Notes: generated by a model from the letters alone, not told the origin. A stretch of DNA of 64,000 nucleotides from Celeribacter sp. PS-C1 (GCF_019429625.1 NZ_JAHXRW010000004.1:124001-188000); one strand, 5' to 3'. Shown: positions 34,777 to 43,790, counted from the stretch's first letter. Numbers and translations: made by a program.

Positions 34777-35938
34777 GGCACTCACTTTCCATTTGATCCA
34801 ATCCCAAAGTGTCGAGCGGATTGCGGGCATGTTCGAACCCTTCCGGCGGCGCAGAGGCCACCTGAGCATGGGCATTCACCACCGGGATCGGTTGGCGCAT
34901 CTGGCCGTTCCAATTGCGAAAACTCAAAGGTCTGCCCTGAAAGGCCGCCAGTTCAAATCCGTCTGACAAAATGTAGTCGCGCAACACCGCAGGCTCCGCC
35001 GATCCGGTCCGCGTCACCGCCTCGCCGATCACCCGAACAGCAGCCCAAGCGGCATAATCTTCTGCCGTCATGTCGCGCTGCGCGAGGTCTTCAAACCGGC
35101 TTTGCAACTGCGCCGCGCCCCATTGTTCGACGACGGACGCCCAGGCCTCTGCTATCAGGCCCACAGCGCCTGCGACCGGGCGCGGCTCCCATGTGTTGTG
35201 CTCGATGTAGCGGGCGAAATCGTCATGCGCATCGGCGACCAGCACCACGTCATGTGCCTTGAATTTTTGGGTAAACAAAGGCACTTCGCGTGCCGCCGCG
35301 CGCCTCAGGTCAGTGTCAAAAGACCAACTCGCTTCCGAGACGATCTTGAGTCCAAACTTTTGCGCGGCGTCACGGTAACTTTGTGCCAAAGCCGCATCTT
35401 CCGCGCTTGGACCCTCGATCAGTGCCAGCTTGGTCCAGCGTTTCTCCATCAAAACCTGCATCAAGGCATCCGCCTCCATGCCCAGTTCCGGCACGGTGTG
35501 AAACAGGTTGGCGCGACAGTCAGAACTGCGCAGGCTGGGCGCCTTTTCCGACACATTGAACATCAAGGACGCCCCCGCCGCAGGCAGATCGGCCACCTGC
35601 AACAGGGTCTCCGCCCCCATGTCGAGCAGCAAGAGATCATACCCCTCAAACATCGCCTGCGCCTCCGCGATCAGATCCCCCTCCGGCGCGACAGAGACCA
35701 CATCCAAGGAATAGCGATGACCGAGAAACCCGCCCGTCGTCCGATTGTCCGCGAGCGCAAGTTTTGCCCCCTCGATCCCCCGCTCGGGCGGTATCGGATC
35801 TAGGCCCGACAACACCGGACGTGGCGGCATCTCAAGCCGCAGATAGCCGATTGAAATGTCGATCTCTTCCGCCCGAAGACCGCCGGGCACCACAGAGACG
35901 CAGGCCATAAAACCTATGGCACACCAGGTCCTTATCAT
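34760..35938 (-). CDS. PQQ-associated ABC binding protein (type I fold)
   Basis: A 392-residue periplasmic protein with a signal peptide (about residues 1-22) and a Leu/Ile/Val-binding-like fold, of the class seen beside quinoprotein alcohol dehydrogenases. GGAGGGAGGA just before the ATG at 35938 fixes the start. It heads the minus-strand set: binding protein, beta-propeller, small exported protein, ABC ATPase, ABC-2 permease. Since the transporter is exporter-like, the binding protein may sense or deliver a ligand for it rather than feed uptake. Confidence 0.85.
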   Translation of the reverse strand: MIRTWCAIGFMACVSVVPGGLRAEEIDISIGYLRLEMPPRPVLSGLDPIPPERGIEGAKLALADNRTTGGFLGHRYSLDVVSVAPEGDLIAEAQAMFEGYDLLLLDMGAETLLQVADLPAAGASLMFNVSEKAPSLRSSDCRANLFHTVPELGMEADALMQVLMEKRWTKLALIEGPSAEDAALAQSYRDAAQKFGLKIVSEASWSFDTDLRRAAAREVPLFTQKFKAHDVVLVADAHDDFARYIEHNTWEPRPVAGAVGLIAEAWASVVEQWGAAQLQSRFEDLAQRDMTAEDYAAWAAVRVIGEAVTRTGSAEPAVLRDYILSDGFELAAFQGRPLSFRNWNGQMRQPIPVVNAHAQVASAPPEGFEHARNPLDTLGLDQMESECHAFEN

Positions 35939-35965
35939 CGTCGTCCTCCCTCCAAAAATCCTATG

Positions 35966-36002
35966 CTGCGCAAAGTCGGAGGCGAACCACGACCAAAGTC
36001 GC
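35966..36002. promoter_or_regulatory. Two copies of the quinoprotein-cluster motif in a divergent promoter
   Basis: ACGACCAAAGTCGCA at 35988-36002 is a close match, and TGCGCAAAGTCGGAG at 35966-35980 is a looser one. They sit between the divergent genes for the PQQ-associated binding protein (start 35938) and cytochrome c550 (start 36088). Confidence 0.68.
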
Positions 36003-36087
36003 ATGCCCATTCGGACAGTGGCACCAAGGTCTAATGGCGCCCGCCTTCGCGGCGGGGATATGGATTGGAAAACGATGGGAGGACCCT

Positions 36088-36786
36088 ATGATCCGCACTG
36101 TGAAACGCACCGCTTCGCTTACGACACTGACCGCCACTCTGGCCGCCGCCATTGCGACTGTCGCTTTCGCCCATGGCGATGTGACCCCGCAGGCGGTGAA
36201 CACAGACGCGCTCCCCGATGTCGGTGAAGAGTGGCTGACCGAAAACCCCTACCGAGTGGATGCCGCCGGTGAGGAGGTCTGGCTCAAGGCCATCGAGATC
36301 GGCTCCTCCGGCTACAACCAGAACTGCGCGCGGTGTCACGGTCTGGGCGGTGTATCGGGCGGTCTCGCCCCCGATCTGCGTTATCTTGAGGCCGAGGAAT
36401 ATGGCGACGAATGGTTCGTGGAACGCTTTCAGCATGGCATGACCCAGAACGGCGTCACCAAGATGCCCGCCTTTGGCGAGTTACTCGGCCAGAAAGCCGC
36501 CTGGGCGATCAGAACCTATGTCGAAACCCGCCCCGACGATGGTGCGCTCGACGACCACATGGCTCGTCTGACGGAAATTCGCGACCACCTTCTGGCCGGT
36601 GATGTGGAAAACCCGACCTCCGTGCAAGAAGAGCTCGCCAGCATCGCCGCCGAGGTCGAAACCGGCTCTGGCGCGCCGGTCGCCGACAGCGTGGCGTTCG
36701 AAGCCTCGCGCAATATGACGGACGATCCCGCAACGTGGAAACACACGGCCGATCTTTTGACGGTTGGCCTCTCCGCTGCGGAGTGA
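36088..36786 (+). CDS. pedF: Cytochrome c550, PedF type
   Basis: A 232-residue periplasmic cytochrome c with a signal peptide (about residues 1-29, ending AFA-HGDVTPQAV). It has one heme motif, CARCHG (near residue 90), and an axial Met in TKMPAFGE. The N-terminal HGDVTPQAV and EEWLxENPYR segments are those of PedF-type c550, the natural electron acceptor of PQQ alcohol dehydrogenases. A C-terminal extension of about 80 residues follows the heme domain. GGGAGGA precedes the ATG. Operon with the next binding protein gene. Confidence 0.9.
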   Translation: MIRTVKRTASLTTLTATLAAAIATVAFAHGDVTPQAVNTDALPDVGEEWLTENPYRVDAAGEEVWLKAIEIGSSGYNQNCARCHGLGGVSGGLAPDLRYLEAEEYGDEWFVERFQHGMTQNGVTKMPAFGELLGQKAAWAIRTYVETRPDDGALDDHMARLTEIRDHLLAGDVENPTSVQEELASIAAEVETGSGAPVADSVAFEASRNMTDDPATWKHTADLLTVGLSAAE

Positions 36787-36789
36787 GCC

Positions 36790-37695
36790 ATGGGCACACC
36801 GCATAGAGCAGTTGGTCCTCTTCTGGGTCTCATCGCCGGTCTCGCATTTGCGGGGCCGGCCTTGGCGCGTTGTGAGGACTATGTCCCCGGCCCGAAACCA
36901 CAGAACACCTTCGCGCAGGATGTGGGCCGCGAATTCGACCGCATCATAGACGAAGGCTGGATCGAGTTCGCCCTCTACGAAGATTTCCCGCCCTGGTCCT
37001 ATGAAGAGGGCGGGAAAGCCAAAGGCATCGACGTCGAAATCGGTCGGATCATCGCCGAAGATTTGGGGGTCACGCCTCGGTTCCGCCTCGTGCAGGCCGA
37101 CGAAACCCTCGATGCGGATCTGCGCAATTACGTCTGGAAAGGCGCCACGGTGGGCGGACGCGTCTCTGACGTCATGCTGCATGTGCCCTATGACAGCGAG
37201 TTGACCTGTCGCATCGAACAGGTTGTTTTCACGGGGCAATATGCGGGCGAAGCCTTGGCCATCGGCTATAACGAGGCCGACTATCCCGACGCTAAACCGA
37301 CGCCTGCCTATTTTCGGTTCGACACGGTGGCGGTAGAAAATGACAGCCTGTCGGATTTCTATCTGACCTCTGTCGGGCGCGGCGCGATCGGGGACGCGAT
37401 CCATCGCTACCGCTCTTCGGATGCGGCCGTCGAGGGCATGACCTCGGGCGAAACCATGGCCGTCATGGCGCCCCTCGCGGTGATCGAGGCTGGACTTGAA
37501 GAGGGGTTCGGCGTCCATCAACCGCCCCTGCCCGGTCTGGTGCGCAACAGCTGGACCGTGGGCGTGGCCGTCAATCAGCAGCACCGCGATCTGGGTTATG
37601 CGGTCGATTACGCGATTGAAAAGGCGCTGGCGGATGGTCGGATAGAAGCCATTTTTGTCGAACATGGCCTGAGCTTTCTGCCGCCCGAGCGGTGA
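36790..37695 (+). CDS. Quinoprotein-associated solute-binding-like protein (MoxJ/PedG class)
   Basis: A 301-residue periplasmic protein with a signal peptide (about residues 1-25) and a SBP_bac_3-type fold (DFPPWSYEEGGKAKGIDVEIGRIIAEDLG). Members of this class (MxaJ/XoxJ-like) lie beside PQQ dehydrogenases and are thought to help activate them rather than act in transport. The two cysteines (RCEDYVPG and LTCRIEQ) could form a disulfide. It starts three bases after the cytochrome c550 gene. Confidence 0.86.
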   Translation: MGTPHRAVGPLLGLIAGLAFAGPALARCEDYVPGPKPQNTFAQDVGREFDRIIDEGWIEFALYEDFPPWSYEEGGKAKGIDVEIGRIIAEDLGVTPRFRLVQADETLDADLRNYVWKGATVGGRVSDVMLHVPYDSELTCRIEQVVFTGQYAGEALAIGYNEADYPDAKPTPAYFRFDTVAVENDSLSDFYLTSVGRGAIGDAIHRYRSSDAAVEGMTSGETMAVMAPLAVIEAGLEEGFGVHQPPLPGLVRNSWTVGVAVNQQHRDLGYAVDYAIEKALADGRIEAIFVEHGLSFLPPER

Positions 37696-37698
37696 GGA

Positions 37699-38583
37699 TT
37701 ACAGCGAGGTCAGGTTGCCCTCAACATCCACCAGATAGACCCGAGACAGGCCGAGCTTTTGCTTGGCCATCTCGATCTCAGAGAGAGACATGAGGCAAAA
37801 GGCGGTCGAGGCTGCGTCCGCCAGTGCCGCCTTGCCGGCACCTTTTGCAACCACGGTCACGGTCGACCACATGGGCGCGCCGCCTTTGGGGTGCAGGATA
37901 TGGGTCTCACCGCCCACCGTCATCGCCGCGGGACTGGAGGTCGCCATCGCCCCCGAGCTCAGGTGAAGCGCGCCCAGGCGCCCGGCTTCGGGGTCTTCCA
38001 GGCCAAGCCGGAACGACCCGCCCAAAGCGGTGAATTCCCCCATATTGATCAGCGCCTCACCATAGCCGCGCGCAGCTAAAAGAGCGGCGATCCGGTCCGT
38101 CGCATAGCCCTGCGCGATGCCGTTGAAACTGAGCTTTTGCCCCACACCCAGATTTATGTGATCCACCTCACGCGTGACCCGATCCAGACCGATCAAATCG
38201 CGGGCGGCTGTGACATCTTCACCCTGTGCAAGAGCCTCCCAGAGCGGCTGGATTGTTGGATCAAACAGGCCTTGCGTGGCGGCATGGACCTGATGTGAGA
38301 GCGCTAAAATCTCGCGCAGTTGGGGCGACAAAGCCCCCTGCCCAGACGCATTCAACTTCGACAGATCGGAGGCCGGATCATAGAGCGAAAAGCGCCGTTC
38401 CAAGGCACGGATTTCCGCGATCACCGCCTGTAAATCCGCCTCAATCAGCCCGTTCGCTCCCCGCAAATCAAGCGAAACCTCCGCGCCGAAGGCAGAGCCT
38501 GTCCAACGTTCTGTTGTGGCCTGCGCAGGCGATGCCAAGGCACAGGCGGACAGGGTCAGAAACCGACGCCGGGAAAGTCTCAT
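37699..38583 (-). CDS. ApbE-family FAD:protein FMN transferase
   Basis: A 294-residue exported flavin transferase that attaches FMN to a Thr of target proteins. The twin-arginine signal (SRRRFLTL, residues 4-11), the conserved LSKLNASGQG region and the metal/flavin part FNGIAQGYATDRI and LINMGEF are visible. Its start overlaps the stop of the NosR-like gene by four bases, and that protein has a plausible target site (SKAT), so it probably flavinylates its neighbour as NosX does for NosR. No nos genes are in the window. Confidence 0.9.
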   Translation of the reverse strand: MRLSRRRFLTLSACALASPAQATTERWTGSAFGAEVSLDLRGANGLIEADLQAVIAEIRALERRFSLYDPASDLSKLNASGQGALSPQLREILALSHQVHAATQGLFDPTIQPLWEALAQGEDVTAARDLIGLDRVTREVDHINLGVGQKLSFNGIAQGYATDRIAALLAARGYGEALINMGEFTALGGSFRLGLEDPEAGRLGALHLSSGAMATSSPAAMTVGGETHILHPKGGAPMWSTVTVVAKGAGKAALADAASTAFCLMSLSEIEMAKQKLGLSRVYLVDVEGNLTSL

Positions 38584-40688
38584 GCCGCAAATTCCTCTTC
38601 TTTGGCCTGTGGTTTGACCTGCCGCTTCGCCGCCAGAACAAGTGGCACGCATTGGGTCGGATCATCATGGATTTTCACGCAATCAAGACATTGGAAACAT
38701 TCATCATATTGGATTTCTCCGGTCTTCTTGATCGCCCCGTAACGGCATTTCACGCGGCAAAGCTGGCAAGGGCTTCCACAGTCCTCGCGTCGCGCGATCC
38801 AGTCACGGCCCCGGAGCAACCCTCCGATCGCCATGACCGCGCCCAAGGGGCAAACATAGCGGCAGAATCCTTTGAAAAAGACGAGGCTGGTGGCCAAGAG
38901 AAACACCGCATAGGCGACGTAAATCCACTCGCGCTGAAAGTAGACCGTTACGGCAGTTTTGAACGGCTCGATCTCAGCGGCTTTTTCGGCGTGATCCGGG
39001 GCCACGAAGGCCACCATGATCAGCCCCGCCAGCGCGACGTATTTCCCTTTCTTGAGCCGACGATCCCAGAGCGGCGTCGCCTCGCGTTGGCGCAGCCTCA
39101 AAGCCTTGCCGAGATGGTGCAACACCTCCTGCATCGCGCCGAACGGACAAAGCCAGCCACAAAACAGCCCTCGCCCCCAGAGCACAAAGCCGAGGATACT
39201 GACCGCCCAGATCATCAGCGAAAACGGGTCATACAAGAGCACAGAGAGGCTACCATCCCCCACGGCGGCGCGCAGAACGGCCAAGACCGTGACAACGGAG
39301 AGTTGCCCCTGTCCCCACCAACCGATGAACCCGATCACCACGCAGAGGATGCCGAGCCGCATCGCGGTGAAATACCGCTGAGCGGCAAAGCGGTGCATCA
39401 AGGGGCCGACAAGCACCAAAAGCGTGGTCAGGAACAGCGCGAGAGCGATCAGATCGGCTTTGCGATTGAACGCCGCCTCAAGCCAGCCGGGCAGCGGTTT
39501 GTGGACCTCGGGCACGATGTAAAGCCGCTCTGGCGCTTTGTAAGTCAGTTCGAAATGCGTGTCGCCGATCTCTGGCTGGAACATGCCATGTTCGCGCACG
39601 GCCTGCACCCGCAACACCCACTCCGAGATCGGATCGAACCCCAGCCGCCGGTCGGCGCGCAGGATCATTGCGGTCTCGGGTTCTGGCACATCAGAGGCCA
39701 GCTCGACCCATATGTCGGCATCGCGCAGCGCGACGGGAAAGCCGCCCTGCTCCGCCGACAGCCGATCCGGCGCGGTGTTGCGCACGAACTCCTCCGACAC
39801 CAACCCGTGCCGCCCGGAGTCCATGACCAACAAAGGCTCTGCCTCGGGCGAGACCTCGAGAAACCGCTGCACCTCGGCATAGGTGCCGGGGGACAGGACC
39901 GCCCGCGCCACCGAGGGCGCGCCGATGTCGATGAGCCAGAGATCGAGGTAGCTGCCCTCGGGATCGGCCTGTGCCTCCGGGTCGTCATTGGCCCAAATCG
40001 TACCGGCAAAGCCGGCGTCCAGTTCGGCGTTGGTGACATGGAGATGACGCGCGATGCCCTGATCCACGAGATCGGCCCAGGTCAGCGCCTCATCGAAGTC
40101 GGGATCCGGTCGAGCGGGCGTACTTGTTGCGAGCCCCTGCATCTTGTCGCGAGCCACGATCAGCGCAGCGGCGAGGATGCTTTCATGCGCGATCCGCACG
40201 CTCGCTGTCGCCTTGCTCACCCCGTCGAGGTAGACCAGATCGGACCCGCCACCGCCCGCACCATAGGGCACGCCGACGACAAGGCTCTGGGTGATCGAGA
40301 GGCCGGGATATTGCGCCAGAAATTCGCGAAACGGCGCCTCGCCAAGGCCCGAGACAAAGACCGGTTCATATTGCGACAACAAGCGCACATCAATAAATGT
40401 GCCACTTTTATCCAAAAGAACCAATGCGTTAATCGGCTTTCCTGAGAAGCCAGGCAAAGGCGCAAGCGGGCCGGTTTCGAACACATAGCCCACCTCGGCC
40501 CCGCCGGAATTCAAAAGATGATAGACGCCTCGCGCGTCGATTTCCTCGCCCAAGGCGTAGGGTGGGACAATGAGGCTCGCGATTTCGTCACGCGGCAACG
40601 GCTCAGGTCCGGCGGCCGCGACCGACAGGGGAAAAGAGGTGAGCACGATCCAAATCAGTGCCCGCAGTGAGACAAAGAGGCTGCGCAT
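38580..40688 (-). CDS. NosR/NirI-family membrane iron-sulfur flavoprotein
   Basis: A 702-residue protein: signal peptide, periplasmic FMN-binding domain with the attachment-like motif DGVSKAT (Thr161), a large periplasmic region and about six transmembrane helices. The two Cys-x3-CysPro motifs (CGWLCPFG, CRYVCPLG) and cytoplasmic [4Fe-4S] cysteine clusters (CGSPCQLCRVKC, CFQCLDC) are intact. NosR passes electrons from the quinol pool across the membrane to N2O reductase. Here it lies in a PQQ alcohol-oxidation cluster with ApbE, so it probably feeds or drains a different periplasmic redox partner. Confidence 0.9.
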   Translation of the reverse strand: MRSLFVSLRALIWIVLTSFPLSVAAAGPEPLPRDEIASLIVPPYALGEEIDARGVYHLLNSGGAEVGYVFETGPLAPLPGFSGKPINALVLLDKSGTFIDVRLLSQYEPVFVSGLGEAPFREFLAQYPGLSITQSLVVGVPYGAGGGGSDLVYLDGVSKATASVRIAHESILAAALIVARDKMQGLATSTPARPDPDFDEALTWADLVDQGIARHLHVTNAELDAGFAGTIWANDDPEAQADPEGSYLDLWLIDIGAPSVARAVLSPGTYAEVQRFLEVSPEAEPLLVMDSGRHGLVSEEFVRNTAPDRLSAEQGGFPVALRDADIWVELASDVPEPETAMILRADRRLGFDPISEWVLRVQAVREHGMFQPEIGDTHFELTYKAPERLYIVPEVHKPLPGWLEAAFNRKADLIALALFLTTLLVLVGPLMHRFAAQRYFTAMRLGILCVVIGFIGWWGQGQLSVVTVLAVLRAAVGDGSLSVLLYDPFSLMIWAVSILGFVLWGRGLFCGWLCPFGAMQEVLHHLGKALRLRQREATPLWDRRLKKGKYVALAGLIMVAFVAPDHAEKAAEIEPFKTAVTVYFQREWIYVAYAVFLLATSLVFFKGFCRYVCPLGAVMAIGGLLRGRDWIARREDCGSPCQLCRVKCRYGAIKKTGEIQYDECFQCLDCVKIHDDPTQCVPLVLAAKRQVKPQAKEEEFAA

Positions 40689-40722
40689 TTGATCACGCTA
40701 ACAATGCCCGTGCACGCAGCGA

Positions 40723-40737
40723 ATACGACCAAAGTCC
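40723..40737. promoter_or_regulatory. Copy of the quinoprotein-cluster motif
   Basis: ATACGACCAAAGTCC matches the left arm and centre of the cluster motif; the right arm is imperfect. A partial copy (CTGCGACCCTG) follows at about 40746. It lies in the 98-base divergent region between the NosR-like gene and the ABC permease gene. Confidence 0.62.
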
Positions 40738-40786
40738 AGCACGCCCTGCGACCCTGCCCGCGCTACAGTCATGGTCGGAGGAGTTC

Positions 40787-41593
40787 ATGCAGAAAACGCG
40801 GAGATATTCGGCGGGCTACACTGCCCTGTCCTTGGCGGGGCTGGTCGCGCTATGGGCGTTCGCGGCTTGGGTGAAAGCCGATCCGGAAACTCTGCCTTCG
40901 CCCATGGCCGTGCTGGCGGTGCTGGCCGATCTGATTGCGAAGGGCACGCTCTGGCCACAGATGCAGGCGACGCTCATCCGCGTGCTGCTGTCCTTTTCCG
41001 CCGCGATGATCCTTGGCACCGGCCTTGGAATTCTGCTCGGGCTGTCTCCGCGTCTCAATCGCCTCTTTGACCCTTGGGTGACGGTGTTTCTGAACCTGCC
41101 TGCACTGGTGGTCATCGTGCTCTGTTATCTCTGGATCGGCCTCAATGAGGTGGCCGCGATCACCGCCGTCACGCTCAACAAACTGGCGCAAGTGACAGTG
41201 ACGCTGCGCGATGGCACAGGCGCGCGGGACAAACGGCTTGATGAGATGGCGGGCCTCTACGAAATGCCCCGCACGCGCTATCTACGCCACGTCGTTCTGC
41301 CGCAGCTCTCGCCCTATCTCGCCATCGCGGGACGCAACGGTTTGGCGATGATCTGGAAGATCGTGCTCGTCGTGGAATTTCTAGGCCGTTCCAATGGGAT
41401 AGGCTTCAAAATTCACCTGCATTTCCAGAACTTCCAAACCGCACATGTGCTGGCCTATGCGCTCAGTTTCGTGGCCGTGATGCTTTTGATCGAGTTCGCA
41501 GTCATCCAGCCGTGGGAGCGCGCCGCGGGACGCTGGCGCGGCGACACAGGTAGCGGCACGGGCAGCGTCAAACCTCGGACTGCGGCGCCATGA
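40787..41593 (+). CDS. NitT/TauT-type ABC permease, separated from its partners
   Basis: A 268-residue inner-membrane permease of the SsuC/TauC class with six hydrophobic segments and the EAA loop around DEMAGLYEMPRTRYLRHVVLPQL (about residues 150-172). GGAGGAG precedes the ATG at 40787. No binding protein or ATPase of this class lies next to it; the only candidates in the window are at 28966-30609. Shared promoter motifs support them as one system. Its 3' end overlaps the convergent kinase gene by 26 bases. Confidence 0.85.
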   Translation: MQKTRRYSAGYTALSLAGLVALWAFAAWVKADPETLPSPMAVLAVLADLIAKGTLWPQMQATLIRVLLSFSAAMILGTGLGILLGLSPRLNRLFDPWVTVFLNLPALVVIVLCYLWIGLNEVAAITAVTLNKLAQVTVTLRDGTGARDKRLDEMAGLYEMPRTRYLRHVVLPQLSPYLAIAGRNGLAMIWKIVLVVEFLGRSNGIGFKIHLHFQNFQTAHVLAYALSFVAVMLLIEFAVIQPWERAAGRWRGDTGSGTGSVKPRTAAP

Positions 41594-43790
41594 CAAAGCG
41601 CTCAAGGTCTTGCGGCGCGATGGGTTTGTAGAGGATTTTCACACCTGCGCCAAAACTGTGCTGCACCACCTCCGGCGAGCGGTTTGCGGTCACAAGACGC
41701 GCCGGAATGGGACCGTAGAGATCGCGCATCTGGCGGATGACCTCGATCCCGTCCATCCCGTCGCCCAACTGGTAATCGACCAGCATAAGATCGGGCACCA
41801 CATCGAGTTCGGCGACCAGAGACAAAGCCTCTTCTCCGCTTTCCACTGCCACAACCGCCAGCCCCCATTTTTCAAGCAAAAGCGTCATCGCACGGCGCAC
41901 ATCCTCGTCGTTTTCGACCAAGAGCGCGATCAGCCCAAAAACCTGATCCGGGGCGGTGGGGGCAGATTGAAAACTCGCAAGATTTTGCGCCGCGACATGC
42001 CGCGCCTCGGCGAGATCAATGCCAAACACCGTGCCTTTGCCCACCTCGCTGTGAAGATGGATCGGATGACCTAATTGTGCGCAGGCACGATCCACAATGG
42101 CGAGCCCAAGTCCCATACCGACCGAGGCTGAGGCGGAGGTGCCAAGGCGATGAAATTCCTGGAAAATCGCCTGTTGGGAGACTTCAGGAATGCCGGGCCC
42201 TGTGTCGCGCACTTCAAGACGCACGCGCCCGTTCGCTTTGTGCCGCGCGCCCACCAGCACCCGCCCCTCGTCTGTGTAGCGGATCGCATTGGACAACAGG
42301 TTCTGTAAAATCCGCCGCAGATAGGTCGGGTCGCTTTCGACGATCTTATCCGTGCGCAAGACGCGCAGATCAATGCCCTTGGCGCGCGCCGCCGGAAGAT
42401 ATTCCTCGCGCAGCTGCAGCAACATTGGCGCCAAAGGCACCGGCATAATGTCGAGCGCGGACCGCCCGGCCTCCAGTTTAGAAATGTCGAGCAGCGCAGA
42501 GAGGATGTTCTCGACACTGGCCAGTGCGTTTTGCGCCTTCGCCAGCGTCTCTTGCGCCAGCGGGCTGGTCACATCATCCTCCGCAGAGGCTACAAAGAGC
42601 TTGGCGGCGGACAGGGGTTGCAGCAGGTCGTGGCTTGCGGCGGCGACAAAGCGTGAGCGCGCGGCGTTGGCGCGTTCCGCCCGCCCCAACGCATCTTCGA
42701 GGTCCAGCGTCCGGCTCATCACCCTCGCCTCGAGCGTCTCATTGGCCTGCGTCAGCTCTTCTAACGCTTGCCGTTCGGCGGTGACATCCATCACCGACAT
42801 CACGAACCCGCCATCCGGCAGATCTTCGGCGGAGACCACCAGCACCCGGTTGTCGACATGTTTGAGTTCAAAACTGATCGGCACGCGCGGCGCCTGACCG
42901 TAGACCCATTTCAACAGCGCCTCGGGCGTCATCCCGTCATTCAGGCTCAGGGCCGTCTCAGCGCGCTGATACATCGTGTCGAACCGCGCACCGATCCGCA
43001 TAAAGGACATCGGCAAGCCCATCAGATAGCCAAGACGTTGATTAAAGCCCGCAAGCCGCGCCTCTTTGTCAAAGATGCAAACCCCCAAGGAGACGTGCTC
43101 TAAGGTGGCGCGGATCATCTGGGCCTGATCGTCCAGCATCCGCCCCCGTGTTTCGCGTTCGGTCAGCACCAGATCAGAAACATCGGTCTGCAAGATCACG
43201 GTGCCATCGTCAGGGGTGCGATGTTCGGAAATCTGTATCCAGCGGTCGCCCTCCACATGGATATTGAACACCACATGCCGGTCCCTGTGCCGCTCGACCC
43301 GACGCTCCGCCCAGGCATAAGCCGTGTCCGTTTCGGTCAGATCGAGATGCTTGGATTTGCCGACCAGTTCGGCATAGTCTGAAAAGCTGATCCCCTCATG
43401 AAGCGCTGCGCGCACATCCGGCAAAAAACTCGCAAAACGCGAGTTATACATGACCAATACGTCGTCTGAATCGAACAGCGCAAAGCCGTCCTGCACCGTC
43501 TCGATCGCATTGGCGAGGTTGCGCCGCGCGGTGTCGAGATCGCGGTTCGCCTCCGCCAGCCGGGCGTTCGACACATTGAGCAGATCGAGCGCATACTCCA
43601 GATCGACTGTGCGTTGCCGGACCTGCTCCTCGAACATGGCGGCGCGCTGAAACTGGGCATAGGCGGCGCTATGTTCGTTCGAGCGCTGTTCCGTCTGACT
43701 CATCAGCACATCGACAATCTTCAACAGCTTTTCGCGGGAGCGTTCCGGGGTATCCGCCGGATTCAGGACAAAATCGGACGGACGGCTCAT
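41568..43790 (-). CDS. Hybrid histidine kinase, NahK/ErcS'-like
   Basis: A 740-residue cytoplasmic kinase with no membrane segment. An N-terminal coiled coil (about 55-95) leads to two PAS-like domains (about 95-205 and 225-345). Next come a dimerisation domain with phospho-accepting His387 (ASHDLLQPL), the ATPase domain (NAIRYTDEG, DTGPGIP, GMGLGLAI), and a C-terminal receiver with Asp672 and Lys722. The arrangement resembles NahK of Pseudomonas aeruginosa, which is encoded beside the NO sensor NosP and the ethanol-oxidation regulators. It starts inside the stop of the NosP-like gene, so the two are coupled. Confidence 0.88.
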   Translation of the reverse strand: MSRPSDFVLNPADTPERSREKLLKIVDVLMSQTEQRSNEHSAAYAQFQRAAMFEEQVRQRTVDLEYALDLLNVSNARLAEANRDLDTARRNLANAIETVQDGFALFDSDDVLVMYNSRFASFLPDVRAALHEGISFSDYAELVGKSKHLDLTETDTAYAWAERRVERHRDRHVVFNIHVEGDRWIQISEHRTPDDGTVILQTDVSDLVLTERETRGRMLDDQAQMIRATLEHVSLGVCIFDKEARLAGFNQRLGYLMGLPMSFMRIGARFDTMYQRAETALSLNDGMTPEALLKWVYGQAPRVPISFELKHVDNRVLVVSAEDLPDGGFVMSVMDVTAERQALEELTQANETLEARVMSRTLDLEDALGRAERANAARSRFVAAASHDLLQPLSAAKLFVASAEDDVTSPLAQETLAKAQNALASVENILSALLDISKLEAGRSALDIMPVPLAPMLLQLREEYLPAARAKGIDLRVLRTDKIVESDPTYLRRILQNLLSNAIRYTDEGRVLVGARHKANGRVRLEVRDTGPGIPEVSQQAIFQEFHRLGTSASASVGMGLGLAIVDRACAQLGHPIHLHSEVGKGTVFGIDLAEARHVAAQNLASFQSAPTAPDQVFGLIALLVENDEDVRRAMTLLLEKWGLAVVAVESGEEALSLVAELDVVPDLMLVDYQLGDGMDGIEVIRQMRDLYGPIPARLVTANRSPEVVQHSFGAGVKILYKPIAPQDLERFVMAPQSEV

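Noticed and set aside
38226-40445. Plus-strand frame of 739 codons opposite the NosR-like gene
   Set aside because: Rich in His, Gln, Arg and Pro with no domain pattern; the minus strand has the NosR motifs and membrane helices.
37699-40688. Reading the NosR/ApbE pair as part of a nitrous oxide reductase operon
   Set aside because: No nosZ, nosD, nosF, nosY or nosL gene lies near, and the promoter motif matches the alcohol-oxidation genes.
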